Origin: RGZA01 sp964568585 | GTDB lineage: Bacteria > Pseudomonadota > Alphaproteobacteria > UBA9219 > RGZA01 | Direction: 5' to 3' | Assembly: GCA_964568585.1 (NCBI GenBank) | Contig: CAZMQI010000041.1 | Span: forward strand, 1-17,154 | Length of the DNA stretch: 17,154 nt | Shown: positions 6,868 to 13,988 of the stretch, in pieces | How the letters are laid out: every line of letters begins with the position of its first letter | How positions within the stretch are numbered: the first letter of the stretch is position 1 | Program-made: the position numbers and the translations under genes | The notes under the pieces: generated by a model | The model's database searches: none | What the model was told of the DNA's origin: nothing | What the model saw: the letters and a program-made list of their open reading frames with translations, nothing else

Positions 6868-7749
6868 TCATCCGCACATGCGTAGCGTCACGAATTCTCG
6901 TACACGGAAATCATCACCATTCTTATCTTCAACAGTTCTGCGGTTGGGCAGTTGCACATGGCTGACCGACGCTACCGCCGCATCACAGACCAGCATTTTG
7001 CCGTTATGAAACAGGTGTACATTGCCGCTATTTGCGGTGTTCGGCGTGGTATAGAGCTTTGTTTCCCCAAAACCTGCCAAGTCCATCGTGAATGTGGTAG
7101 AGGTTCGCGGGAATTCATTCACGCGCAGTTTCGACAGCATGGCCCGTGCCGTTTCATCGCGCAGACCAACAGGCGTTTTATAGATATTCGCCCGTGCGCG
7201 CATCGTATTCCAAGGATTATCGGGTGAGCCTGCCGGATAGCAATTATTTAAAATTTCAGTGAGGGTTGCTGGTTGGTGCGATACAAATCCGCTGATTTGA
7301 ACGCGCAGCCATTGCTTGGTATTGCATTGGACAATCTGCGGGTAGCCTCTCTCGCTAGGGATTGCGTAATACATATTGCTGCTATTAGGGAATGCAGAGG
7401 TCATGGTGAAGGGGATGGTTGGCTCTATGCCACCCAAGCCATCAACATGAAACACGTGTGCATTTTGAACAAACAGATGACGATTATCATAAGGCGGCAA
7501 CTTGGCGGCCGTGATAGTTGGAATTATTTTATTTAGCGCTGCGTCGATAAACGCATCATTTAAGCCCGGCTTTTTGGTATCCAGATTTTGCGTGCCGACA
7601 ATTTCTTGTAGCGCGGCGCGTGCATTCTTGTTTGGGATTTGTTGCAGGCTGTTTGCGCCAGCGACCAAAGCGCAAATTCCAGCCGCATAGGGGAATAATG
7701 CCAGAGCGGCAGACACAGCAGAATTTTTGGTTGGCTCAACAAACGCCAT
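6868..7749 (-). CDS. Hypothetical membrane-anchored protein, 293 aa
   Basis: I do not recognise this protein. The ATG at 7749 has AAGAGG 5 bases upstream. The N-terminus carries a hydrophobic stretch (about 11-34, AVSAALALFPYAAGICALVA) suitable as a membrane anchor or uncleaved signal; the rest is soluble, with five cysteines (26, 142, 170, 255, 292). Residues 40-85 look helical, and from about 92 onward the chain alternates short beta-like segments rich in Asn, Thr and Pro (VFHVDGLGGIEPTIPFTM, TTFTMDLAGFGETKLYTTP), suggesting an exported beta-rich domain. It lies downstream of mdh in the same direction, but the 85-base gap and its own strong ribosome site argue for independent expression. 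It converges on mrp. It is probably real: long frame, good ribosome site and no competing gene. Confidence 0.75.
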   Translation of the reverse strand: MAFVEPTKNSAVSAALALFPYAAGICALVAGANSLQQIPNKNARAALQEIVGTQNLDTKKPGLNDAFIDAALNKIIPTITAAKLPPYDNRHLFVQNAHVFHVDGLGGIEPTIPFTMTSAFPNSSNMYYAIPSERGYPQIVQCNTKQWLRVQISGFVSHQPATLTEILNNCYPAGSPDNPWNTMRARANIYKTPVGLRDETARAMLSKLRVNEFPRTSTTFTMDLAGFGETKLYTTPNTANSGNVHLFHNGKMLVCDAAVASVSHVQLPNRRTVEDKNGDDFRVREFVTLRMCG

Positions 7750-7818
7750 AAATACCTCTTAAAAATATGAGGATATTTATGGACGATATGACGGATACCT
7801 ACAATAAGCTTAGGTTGC

Positions 7819-7843
7819 GCCGCAACACGCGGTGTTAAGCGGC
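7819..7843 (-). terminator. Strong hairpin overlapping the mdh stop codon
   Basis: On the plus strand GCCGC (7819-7823) plus AACAC (7824-7828) pair with GTGTT (7832-7836) and GCGGC (7839-7843). The three-base loop is GCG, with a two-base AA bulge. The mdh stop codon (7835-7837) lies inside the stem. In the mdh mRNA this would make a 10-bp GC-rich stem, but no U-run follows, so it is more likely a 3'-end stabiliser or a Rho-context structure than a classical terminator. Confidence 0.4.
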
Positions 7844-8800
7844 TTTAGCCAGAATTGGCTTGGTAACATCCATTAATCCGCGAACAGCGGTGACAGATGC
7901 ATCAAACGCGGCTTGTTCTTCGGCGGTTAATTTCAGCTCGACGATCTTTTCAATACCGCCTGCACCGATGATGACCGGAACGCCCACATACAAATCCTTC
8001 ACGCCGTATTGGCCGTTCAGATATGCGGCGCATGGTAGAACGCGCTTCTTATCTTTCAGATAGCTTTCAGCCATCGCAATCGCGGATGAAGCAGGTGCGT
8101 AGAACGCGGAGCCTGTTTTCAAAAGCTTCACGATTTCTGCGCCGCCATCACGGGTGCGTTGAATGATTTCATCAAGGCGTGCTTGCGTGGTCCAACCCAT
8201 CTTCACCAGTTCTGGCAGTGGAATGCCGGAAACCGTTGTAAAGCGGGGCAATGGCACCATGGTATCGCCGTGACCGCCCAGTACGAATGCGGTGACGTCT
8301 TCAACAGAAACATTGAATTCAGTGGCCAAAAACGCGCGGAAACGTGCGCTATCCAATACGCCAGCCATGCCCACAACCTTGTTGGCTGGAAGGCCGGAAA
8401 CTTCACGCATCACCCATACCATCACGTCGAGTGGGTTGGTGATGACAATCACGAATGCGTTGGGTGCGTTCTTTTTGATGCCTTCGGCAACGGTTTTGAT
8501 AATGCCGGTATTGATGCCGATGAGATCATCGCGGCTCATACCTGGTTTGCGGGGGATGCCTGCGGTGACGATAATCACATCGCTGTCTTTGATGAGGGAA
8601 TAATCCGTACCGCCCGACAATTTAGCATCGAAGCCTTCAACGGTTGATGCTTGAAGAATATCAAGGGTCTTACCTTCAGGTGTGCCTTCCATAATATCGA
8701 GCATAACGATATCGCCCAATTCCTTGATACCTGCGAGCATGGCGAGCGTGCCACCAATTTGACCAGCACCGATAAGAGCGATTTTTTTACGAGAAGCCAT
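7835..8800 (-). CDS. mdh: NAD-dependent malate dehydrogenase (LDH-like type)
   Basis: Cytoplasmic TCA-cycle enzyme interconverting malate and oxaloacetate with NAD. The 321 residues start with a Rossmann motif GAGQIGG (11-17) and an acidic NAD-ribose residue (Asp35 in MLDI). Substrate arginines are Arg84 and Arg90 (PRKPGMSRDDL) and Arg153. The catalytic relay is Asp150 (LDSARFRAFLA) with His177 (GGHGDTMVP), and Asn122 sits in TNPLDVMVWV. An Arg at 84 rather than the Gln of lactate dehydrogenases supports malate specificity. Length and sequence are those of the LDH-like malate dehydrogenases common in alphaproteobacteria. GGAG lies 8 bases before the ATG. It follows folP on the same strand after a 54-base gap that holds a hairpin. 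In many alphaproteobacteria mdh sits beside sucCD, which is not the case here. Confidence 0.96.
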   Translation of the reverse strand: MASRKKIALIGAGQIGGTLAMLAGIKELGDIVMLDIMEGTPEGKTLDILQASTVEGFDAKLSGGTDYSLIKDSDVIIVTAGIPRKPGMSRDDLIGINTGIIKTVAEGIKKNAPNAFVIVITNPLDVMVWVMREVSGLPANKVVGMAGVLDSARFRAFLATEFNVSVEDVTAFVLGGHGDTMVPLPRFTTVSGIPLPELVKMGWTTQARLDEIIQRTRDGGAEIVKLLKTGSAFYAPASSAIAMAESYLKDKKRVLPCAAYLNGQYGVKDLYVGVPVIIGAGGIEKIVELKLTAEEQAAFDASVTAVRGLMDVTKPILAKAA

Positions 8801-8832
8801 GTTGAAAACTCCGATGAAAAATTGGAGGAAGG

Positions 8833-8861
8833 AAGGGATTAGACAATAATCCCTTTAAGGG
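8833..8861 (-). terminator. Two mutually exclusive hairpins between folP and mdh
   Basis: AAGGGATT (8833-8840) pairs perfectly with AATCCCTT (8848-8855) around a 7-base loop. The same CCCTT (8851-8855) can instead pair with AAGGG (8857-8861), leaving a one-base loop, which is too tight in RNA unless inner pairs open. The folP stop codon (8855-8857) lies in the shared arm. A T-run in the minus strand comes only about 10 bases after the 8-bp hairpin, so this is a terminator-like or attenuator-like element, not a clear intrinsic terminator. Confidence 0.4.
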
Positions 8862-9676
8862 CTGTTATCAATACGGTCCAAACCTTGCCAAATCATTAAG
8901 GCTTCCTTGGTCTCGGCTACATCATGCACGCGTAGGATCTGTGCGCCATGCTCAACGGCCATAACTGCCGCGATTAAGGATATTTGTAGACGGTCATCGC
9001 CATCTGCCAGATTTGCCAGTTTAGCAAGGAAGCTTTTGCGTGATGCACCGATAAGAATGGGCACGCCCAGATTTTGGAATACACGGGCATTATTTAACAA
9101 TGCAATGCTGTGTTCCGCAGTCTTGCCAAACCCCAAGCCCGGATCAGCAATCAGTCGGGATTTTGGTATACCAGCGGCGATGCATTCAGCGATACGGTCT
9201 TCCAGATAGTCATAAACATCCTGCACCACATTTTTGTAGGTTGGATTATTCTGCATGGTCTGCGGATTGCCTTGCATATGCATCAATATGATGTGTGCAT
9301 CACTTTCGGCAGCAGCTTTGATGCTGTCCTTGTCATGGGTAAGGGCACTGATGTCATTGATGATGTCTGCGCCTGCTTTCATCGCTTCGCGCATCGTGCT
9401 GGCATTTCGTGTGTCGATGGAGATTTTAACGCCGCGTTTTTTTGCTTCCGGTTTTAATGCGGCAATAACGGGAAGCACGCGTTTATGTTCTTCCTCCACA
9501 TCCAATTGCTGTGCGCCGGGGCGGGAGGATTCCCCGCCAATATCCAATATATCCGCGCCGTCATCCATCAGCTGAATTCCGTGGGCGATGGCGGCATCAT
9601 GTGACAAGAATTTACCGCCATCGGAAAAGCTATCCGGCGTGACGTTCAAAATTCCCATGATGAGTGCTTTATTCAT
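8855..9676 (-). CDS. folP: Dihydropteroate synthase
   Basis: Cytoplasmic TIM-barrel enzyme joining dihydropterin pyrophosphate and p-aminobenzoate to give dihydropteroate in folate synthesis; target of sulfonamides. The 273 residues contain the family motifs in order: MGILNVTPDSFSDGG (7-21), DILDIGGESSRPGA (42-55), VKISIDTR (83-90), ADIINDISAL (103-112), ILMHMQG (130-136), LIADPGLGFGKT (175-186), ILIGASRKSFL with Lys214, and ILRVHDVAET with His251. The start at 9676 is right at the first motif, which is usual. It begins 5 bases after the small gene upstream, without a strong ribosome site, implying translational coupling. glyA is just across the divergent region, so two one-carbon/folate genes flank it. 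Confidence 0.96.
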   Translation of the reverse strand: MNKALIMGILNVTPDSFSDGGKFLSHDAAIAHGIQLMDDGADILDIGGESSRPGAQQLDVEEEHKRVLPVIAALKPEAKKRGVKISIDTRNASTMREAMKAGADIINDISALTHDKDSIKAAAESDAHIILMHMQGNPQTMQNNPTYKNVVQDVYDYLEDRIAECIAAGIPKSRLIADPGLGFGKTAEHSIALLNNARVFQNLGVPILIGASRKSFLAKLANLADGDDRLQISLIAAVMAVEHGAQILRVHDVAETKEALMIWQGLDRIDNSP

Positions 9677-9681
9677 GATGT

Positions 9682-9885
9682 TTATCGCTTTTCGGTATCT
9701 TTTTGTTTAGCCAAAACGAACATCAATTTTCTGGCAGCATTTTGTTTTAAAACCGCGTCACCCGCACGGGCTGGGCCTTGAATAACGACTTCGGTCCCTG
9801 TTTCGGGGTCGATGGCCGTAACCCTTGCAATTGCGCCAGTTTGCGTGATTTCAAAGATGATTTCTTTAGTATTTCTGGGCTTCAT
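9682..9885 (-). CDS. Small conserved-looking protein, 67 aa (possibly DUF6898-like)
   Basis: Short protein starting MKPRNTKEIIFEI with a compact beta-rich core (FEITQTGAIARVTAIDPETGTEVVIQGP, in two pieces) followed by a helix with AVLKQNAARKLMFVL and a charged tail. This pattern recalls a family of about 60-70 residues found mainly in alphaproteobacteria that I associate with DUF6898; the association is from memory and unverified. The function is unknown. ATG 9885 is preferred, but a TTG at 9903 adding six residues cannot be excluded because neither has a clear ribosome site. Its stop lies 5 bases before the folP start, so the two are almost certainly co-transcribed. It is divergent from rpiB and glyA. 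Confidence 0.75.
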   Translation of the reverse strand: MKPRNTKEIIFEITQTGAIARVTAIDPETGTEVVIQGPARAGDAVLKQNAARKLMFVLAKQKDTEKR

Positions 9886-9921
9886 AAGGCGATTTGAGCA
9901 CAAAAAAAATTATTTCAGAAA

Positions 9922-9937
9922 GGCTTTGTTTAAAGCC
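9922..9937. promoter_or_regulatory. Perfect 6-bp inverted repeat in the divergent region
   Basis: GGCTTT (9922-9927), loop GTTT, AAAGCC (9932-9937), lying between the divergent folP-side and rpiB-side genes. It resembles the hairpin before mrp (AGGCTT/AAGCCT). It could be an operator shared by both directions or a leader hairpin. A TTGATA word at 9944-9949 could serve as a -35 for the plus strand, but no good -10 follows at normal spacing. Confidence 0.35.
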
Positions 9938-9996
9938 CACATTTTGATAGTCTTTGGCTCCTTTAATTTGTGCCCGAAACTGGATTTTTAAGAATT

Positions 9997-10446
9997 ATGG
10001 AAACTATCGCACTTGCATCCGATCATCGTGGTTTTGCCTATAAGGAGGAGCTGGCAGCGTTCATCCGCAACCTTGGCTTCATGCCGCTGGATCTGGGTAC
10101 CAAAAGCACAGACCGTGTAGATAGCCAAGATTTCGGCGTGGCCGCTGCCCTAGCACTCAAAGATGGCCGCGCAAGCAAAGCGATTATCATCTGCGGTTCT
10201 GGCAATGGCATTGCCATGGCTGCTAACCGTTTTCAGCATGTGCGCGCAGCGCTGTGCCCGCATGCAACCGCAGCCAAGATGGCGCGTCAGCATAACGATG
10301 CGAACATGATGAGCATCGCAGCCGATTTCATGGGCTATGACCTCATCAAAGACTGTGTAGAAGTATTTTTGAAGACCGAATTTCTTGGCGGACGATATGC
10401 CGAACGCGTTGAAAAATTGAATAAACTTGATCCTAACAAGCTTTAA
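9997..10446 (+). CDS. rpiB: RpiB/LacAB-family sugar-phosphate isomerase, divergent
   Basis: RpiB enzymes interconvert ribose 5-phosphate and ribulose 5-phosphate in the cytoplasm. From ATG 9997 the protein has 149 residues, the family's usual length; a GTG at 9970 would add nine. Kept features are the ASDHRGF start motif (Asp9, His10), the catalytic cysteine in CGSGNG (Cys66), HNDAN (His99-Asn103), and the GGRYAERVE segment with Arg133 and Arg137. Changed features are Ser43-Gln44 where family members normally read Tyr-Pro (DYPxY), and Asp110 where a phosphate-binding Arg normally follows the HNDxN motif. So the fold is clear but substrate binding may differ. It heads a long plus-strand gene row and ends 15 bases before glyA, a frequent alphaproteobacterial order. 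Another sugar-phosphate isomerase activity is possible. Confidence 0.88.
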   Translation: METIALASDHRGFAYKEELAAFIRNLGFMPLDLGTKSTDRVDSQDFGVAAALALKDGRASKAIIICGSGNGIAMAANRFQHVRAALCPHATAAKMARQHNDANMMSIAADFMGYDLIKDCVEVFLKTEFLGGRYAERVEKLNKLDPNKL

Positions 10447-10461
10447 GAAAGGCAAACTGAA

Positions 10462-11799
10462 ATGGCTTTAGCCCCTACAACAAATCAAAAGGCCGCAAAT
10501 GACAGCGTTGCAGGCATTCGTAACCGTTTTTTCGAAGAATCCGTTCGCACATCCGACCCTGAACTATTCGAAGCCCTGCGCGGTGAATTGAAGCGCCAGC
10601 AAGACCAGATTGAATTGATTGCATCGGAAAACATTGTCTCGCGCGCGGTATTGGAAGCACAAGGTTCCGTGCTGACCAACAAATACGCCGAAGGCTATCC
10701 GGGAAAGCGTTATTACAATGGCTGCGAATATGTCGACATTGCCGAAAAACTGGCGATTGAACGTGCATGCAAATTGTTCGGTTGCACCTACGCCAACGTG
10801 CAACCTAATTCCGGTTCACAAGCCAACCAAGCCGTGTTCATGGCGGTGATGAAGCCGGGTGATACATTCATGGGTTTAGATCTTGCTGCTGGTGGTCACT
10901 TGACCCATGGCGCAAGCGTCAACCAATCCGGTAAATGGTTCAATGTGGTTAGCTATGGCGTGAAGCGCGATACGCATTTGATTGATTACGATCAAATGGA
11001 AAAACTGGCGCATGAACACAAACCAAAAATGATTATTGCTGGTGGTTCGGCTTACCCACGCACCATTGATTTTGCACGGTTCCGTAAAGTTGCTGACGCC
11101 GTTGGTGCAGTATTCATGGTAGACATGGCGCATTATGCTGGTTTGATTGCTGGCGGCGTGTACCCAAGCCCATTCCCGCATGCACATGTGGCAACTACCA
11201 CCACGCACAAAACCTTGCGCGGCCCACGTGGCGGTATGATTTTGTCGAACAATCCAGAACTTGGTAAAAAACTAAACTCTGCCATCTTCCCTGGTATTCA
11301 GGGTGGCCCATTAATGCATGTCATTGCAGCAAAGGCTGTCGCGTTTGGTGAAGCATTGCAACCAGCATTTAAAACCTACGCACAGAACGTGCTCGATAAC
11401 GCACGTGTACTTGCCGATACGTTGGTTAGTCATGGCTTTGGCGTGGTATCGGGCGGTACGGACAGCCACATCGTACTTGTCGATTTAACTTCAAAGAATG
11501 TGACGGGTAAGGATGCGACGACTGCATTGGAAAATGCTGGCATGACATCGAACAAAAACGGTATTCCGTTTGATACCAAACCGCCCACCGTGACATCGGG
11601 TGTACGTTTGGGTTCGCCAGCCGCCACCACCCGTGGTTTCACCAAGACCGAGTTCAAGCAGATTGCGAACTGGATTGCGGAAACCGTTGGTACGCTTGCA
11701 CAAAACCCAGATGGCAATAACTTGGTAGAAGCCAAGGTAAAGGCGGAAGTGAAAGCATTGTGCGATCGTTTCCCGATTTACCAAGCCGAAACACGATAG
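10462..11799 (+). CDS. glyA: Serine hydroxymethyltransferase
   Basis: PLP-dependent cytoplasmic enzyme converting serine and tetrahydrofolate to glycine and methylene-tetrahydrofolate, the main entry of one-carbon units. The 445 residues include the N-terminal IELIASENIVS and NKYAEGYPGKRYYNGCEYVD motifs, the VQPNSGSQANQAV cofactor segment, and GGHLTHGA. VDMAHYAGLIAGG contains the Asp-x-Ala-His PLP pair, and the Schiff-base Lys250 lies in TTTTHKTLRGPRGG. TSGVRLGSPA lies near the C-terminus, with Ser where Thr is commoner. The N-terminus is about 20 residues longer than in many homologues (MALAPTTNQKAANDSV is extra), but AAAGG upstream supports the 10462 start. It lies between rpiB and nrdR with gaps of 15 and 9 bases. 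SerB elsewhere in the window makes its substrate, FolP feeds its cofactor. Confidence 0.97.
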   Translation: MALAPTTNQKAANDSVAGIRNRFFEESVRTSDPELFEALRGELKRQQDQIELIASENIVSRAVLEAQGSVLTNKYAEGYPGKRYYNGCEYVDIAEKLAIERACKLFGCTYANVQPNSGSQANQAVFMAVMKPGDTFMGLDLAAGGHLTHGASVNQSGKWFNVVSYGVKRDTHLIDYDQMEKLAHEHKPKMIIAGGSAYPRTIDFARFRKVADAVGAVFMVDMAHYAGLIAGGVYPSPFPHAHVATTTTHKTLRGPRGGMILSNNPELGKKLNSAIFPGIQGGPLMHVIAAKAVAFGEALQPAFKTYAQNVLDNARVLADTLVSHGFGVVSGGTDSHIVLVDLTSKNVTGKDATTALENAGMTSNKNGIPFDTKPPTVTSGVRLGSPAATTRGFTKTEFKQIANWIAETVGTLAQNPDGNNLVEAKVKAEVKALCDRFPIYQAETR

Positions 11800-11808
11800 G
11801 AAGCATTC

Positions 11809-12279
11809 ATGCGCTGCCCGTTCTGCGCTCACGAAGAAAGCCAAGTGAAAGACAGCCGTTCAACGGATGACGATGCAGCTATTCGTCGCCGCCGGCAGTG
11901 CAATCAATGCGGGGCGCGCTTCACAACGTTTGAACGTGTGCAATTGCGTGAACTGATTGTCATCAAGAAATCGGATGGTGAACGCCAACCGTTTGAACGC
12001 AGCAAGGTTGAACGCTCGCTTCGTCTTGCATTACGCAAGCGCCCGATTGATGAAGAACGCATCGAAGCCGTGGTGAACAGCATCGTGCGCCAACTTGAAA
12101 GCTTGGGCGAAAATGAAATCACCACCAAACAGATTGGTGAATATGTGATGGATGCGCTGCTCACGCTCGATCATGTGGGCTATGTGCGTTACGCATCGGT
12201 CTATAAAGATTTCCGCGAGCCAGATGATTTCAATGAATTCATTGATACGCTGCGCCAAGATAACCAGAAGGTTGTTTAG
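11809..12279 (+). CDS. nrdR: Transcriptional repressor NrdR
   Basis: ATP/dATP-sensing repressor of ribonucleotide reductase genes, binding paired NrdR boxes. The 156 residues have an N-terminal zinc ribbon with Cys3, Cys6, Cys31 and Cys34 (CPFC and CNQC), the linker KDSRSTDDDAAIRRRRQC, and ARFTTFERVQL. An ATP-cone follows (about 49-139, VIKKSDGERQPFERSKVERSLRLALRKRP and VGYVRYASVYKDF). The length is standard. It starts 9 bases after glyA, and its TAG stop shares one base with the GTG start of ribD, so it is expected to be translated from the same mRNA as the riboflavin genes. No ribonucleotide reductase gene is in the window. Confidence 0.97.
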   Translation: MRCPFCAHEESQVKDSRSTDDDAAIRRRRQCNQCGARFTTFERVQLRELIVIKKSDGERQPFERSKVERSLRLALRKRPIDEERIEAVVNSIVRQLESLGENEITTKQIGEYVMDALLTLDHVGYVRYASVYKDFREPDDFNEFIDTLRQDNQKVV

Positions 12280-13379
12280 TGCATAACGACATCGATTATA
12301 TGAGAATAGCGCTGAATTTGGGCGCACGCATGTTGGGGCAGGTGGCACCCAACCCTTCGATTGGATGTGTGCTGGTCAAAGACGGCGTGATTGTTGGACG
12401 CGGTGTGACGCAGCCAGGTGGCCGTCCGCACGCCGAAACGCAAGCAATCGCACAAGCAGGGGAACTGGCACGTGGTGCAACGGCCTATGTGACGCTGGAG
12501 CCATGCTCTCATCACGGAAAAACGCCGCCATGTTCAGAGGCACTCATCACCGCTGGCATCACCCGTGTTGTCGCAACGATGGAAGATCCTGACCCACGCG
12601 TCAGCGGCAAAGGGTTCACGATGCTGCGCGCAGCGGGCATCGAAGTCGTCAGCGGTGTATTGGCTGAAGAAGCTGCCTTCCAGCAAGAAGGATTTTTAAA
12701 GCGTATCAAGCATGGCCGCCCGATGTTCACATTGAAATTGGCCAGCACGCTGGATGGCCGCATTGCTACTGAAAGCGGCGAAAGCCGTTGGATAACCGGT
12801 GAAACTGCACGTCAATACGTACATACGCTGCGCGCATCGAATGACGCGGTGATGGTGGGTATCGGTACCGTGTTGGCGGATGACCCGGAACTGACGTGCC
12901 GCTTATCCGGTTTAGAAAACGCATCACCCATCCGTATTGTGGTCGATCGGCAATTGAATATTCCTATGACGGGTAAGATGGTAACGGCGGCTGGTGAAAA
13001 GCCATTATGGATTATTACGCGCGAAAAAAGTGATAGCGGAAAAATCAAGGAATTGGAAAAACGTGGCGCGGTTGTAATTACCGTTCCAACGAATGATGAT
13101 GGCTATATCGATTTGGGTGTCGCCGCACGGAAGTTAGGCGAACAAGGCCTGACGCGCGTCTTGGTTGAGGGGGGCGCGTATCTTGCCGCCGCATTGATTA
13201 AAGATGGTGTGGTGGATAGGCTGGAATGGATAACAGCGCCAAGTCTGATTGGCGATGATGGCAAGCCAAGCTTGAAGCCGTTAGGGGTTGAATTGCTGGC
13301 CCAACGTCACCAATTCAAGCCATACGCCTGCAAAATGCTCGGAAATGACAGGCTGGAAAGCTTTGTGCGGGCAGGCTAG
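12279..13379 (+). CDS. ribD: Bifunctional riboflavin deaminase/reductase RibD
   Basis: Carries out the second and third steps of riboflavin synthesis: deamination of the pyrimidine product of GTP cyclohydrolase II, then NADPH-dependent side-chain reduction. The 366 residues begin with the GTG at 12279, overlapping the nrdR stop by one base; no ATG is available before conserved sequence. The deaminase domain (about 1-145) has zinc ligands His51 (HAE, with catalytic Glu53), Cys76 and Cys85 (TLEPCSHHGKTPPC) and the NPSIGCVLV motif. The reductase domain (about 148-366) has GRPMFTLKLASTLDGRIA, SRWITG, VMVGIGTVLADDP and VLVEGGAYLAAAL. It is first of four contiguous riboflavin genes. No FMN riboswitch can precede it in the absence of a leader, unless at the operon's distant start, where I see none. 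Confidence 0.97.
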   Translation: MHNDIDYMRIALNLGARMLGQVAPNPSIGCVLVKDGVIVGRGVTQPGGRPHAETQAIAQAGELARGATAYVTLEPCSHHGKTPPCSEALITAGITRVVATMEDPDPRVSGKGFTMLRAAGIEVVSGVLAEEAAFQQEGFLKRIKHGRPMFTLKLASTLDGRIATESGESRWITGETARQYVHTLRASNDAVMVGIGTVLADDPELTCRLSGLENASPIRIVVDRQLNIPMTGKMVTAAGEKPLWIITREKSDSGKIKELEKRGAVVITVPTNDDGYIDLGVAARKLGEQGLTRVLVEGGAYLAAALIKDGVVDRLEWITAPSLIGDDGKPSLKPLGVELLAQRHQFKPYACKMLGNDRLESFVRAG

Positions 13380-13388
13380 AACAGTTGA

Positions 13389-13988
13389 ATGTTTACAGGA
13401 CTAATTCAAGATGTAGGGCTTATCGTCGCGGTTGAAAGAACATCAACCGATGTGGAGCTTGCTATCCAGACAAAAAATTTGAATTTAGATGCTGCCAAAA
13501 TCGGGGCATCGATTGCGTGCAATGGCGTGTGCCTAACGCTTACCGAAAAAACGGGTGATACGTTTAAGGTACAGGTATCTGCCGAAACGCTTGCCAAGAC
13601 AACGGTTGGACAATGGGATTTTCATAGATCAGTAAACCTTGAACCATCGCTTAAGTTGGGTGACGAGCTTGGCGGGCATCTGGTCTATGGCCATGTGGAT
13701 GGCGTGGGCGAGTGCACAAACGTAAAGGAAGAAGGCGATTGCTGGCGTTTTGAATTTACCGTGTCAAAAGACATCGCTCCGTTCATCGCGACAAAAGGTT
13801 CCATTACCATCGACGGAATTTCGCTTACTGTGAACAGCGTGGAAGGGAATAAGTTCGGCGTGATGATTATCCCGCATACCTTTACTAACACCGGAATCCA
13901 GCATGTGAAAGCTGGTAGCAGAGTGAATATCGAAATTGATATGCTCGCGCGCTATGTCGCGAGATTACAGAATTATAAGGTTGGTTAG
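13389..13988 (+). CDS. ribE: Riboflavin synthase alpha subunit
   Basis: Trimeric cytoplasmic enzyme that dismutates two lumazine molecules to riboflavin, the last step of the pathway. The 199 residues hold two tandem beta-barrel lumazine-binding domains (about 1-97 and 98-195). The N-terminal one starts MFTGLIQDVG and has SIACNGVCLTL with Cys48; the second has GHLVYGHVDGVG and GSITIDGISLTVNSV. The N-terminal MFTG motif fixes the start, although no Shine-Dalgarno sequence is evident 9 bases after ribD. The stop codon abuts the ATG of the next gene with no spacer, so ribosomes probably re-initiate. The gene is called ribE here and ribC in some species. Confidence 0.97.
   Translation: MFTGLIQDVGLIVAVERTSTDVELAIQTKNLNLDAAKIGASIACNGVCLTLTEKTGDTFKVQVSAETLAKTTVGQWDFHRSVNLEPSLKLGDELGGHLVYGHVDGVGECTNVKEEGDCWRFEFTVSKDIAPFIATKGSITIDGISLTVNSVEGNKFGVMIIPHTFTNTGIQHVKAGSRVNIEIDMLARYVARLQNYKVG

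Noticed and set aside
8159..8647. 162-residue open frame antisense to mdh
   Set aside because: It lies wholly inside a clear mdh gene, shows no family motif, and its composition is that expected from the reverse complement of codon-biased coding DNA.
9886..9996. FMN or other riboswitch at the head of the rpiB-glyA-rib row
   Set aside because: The leader is too short and lacks the conserved FMN-aptamer segments; only a single 6-bp hairpin is present.
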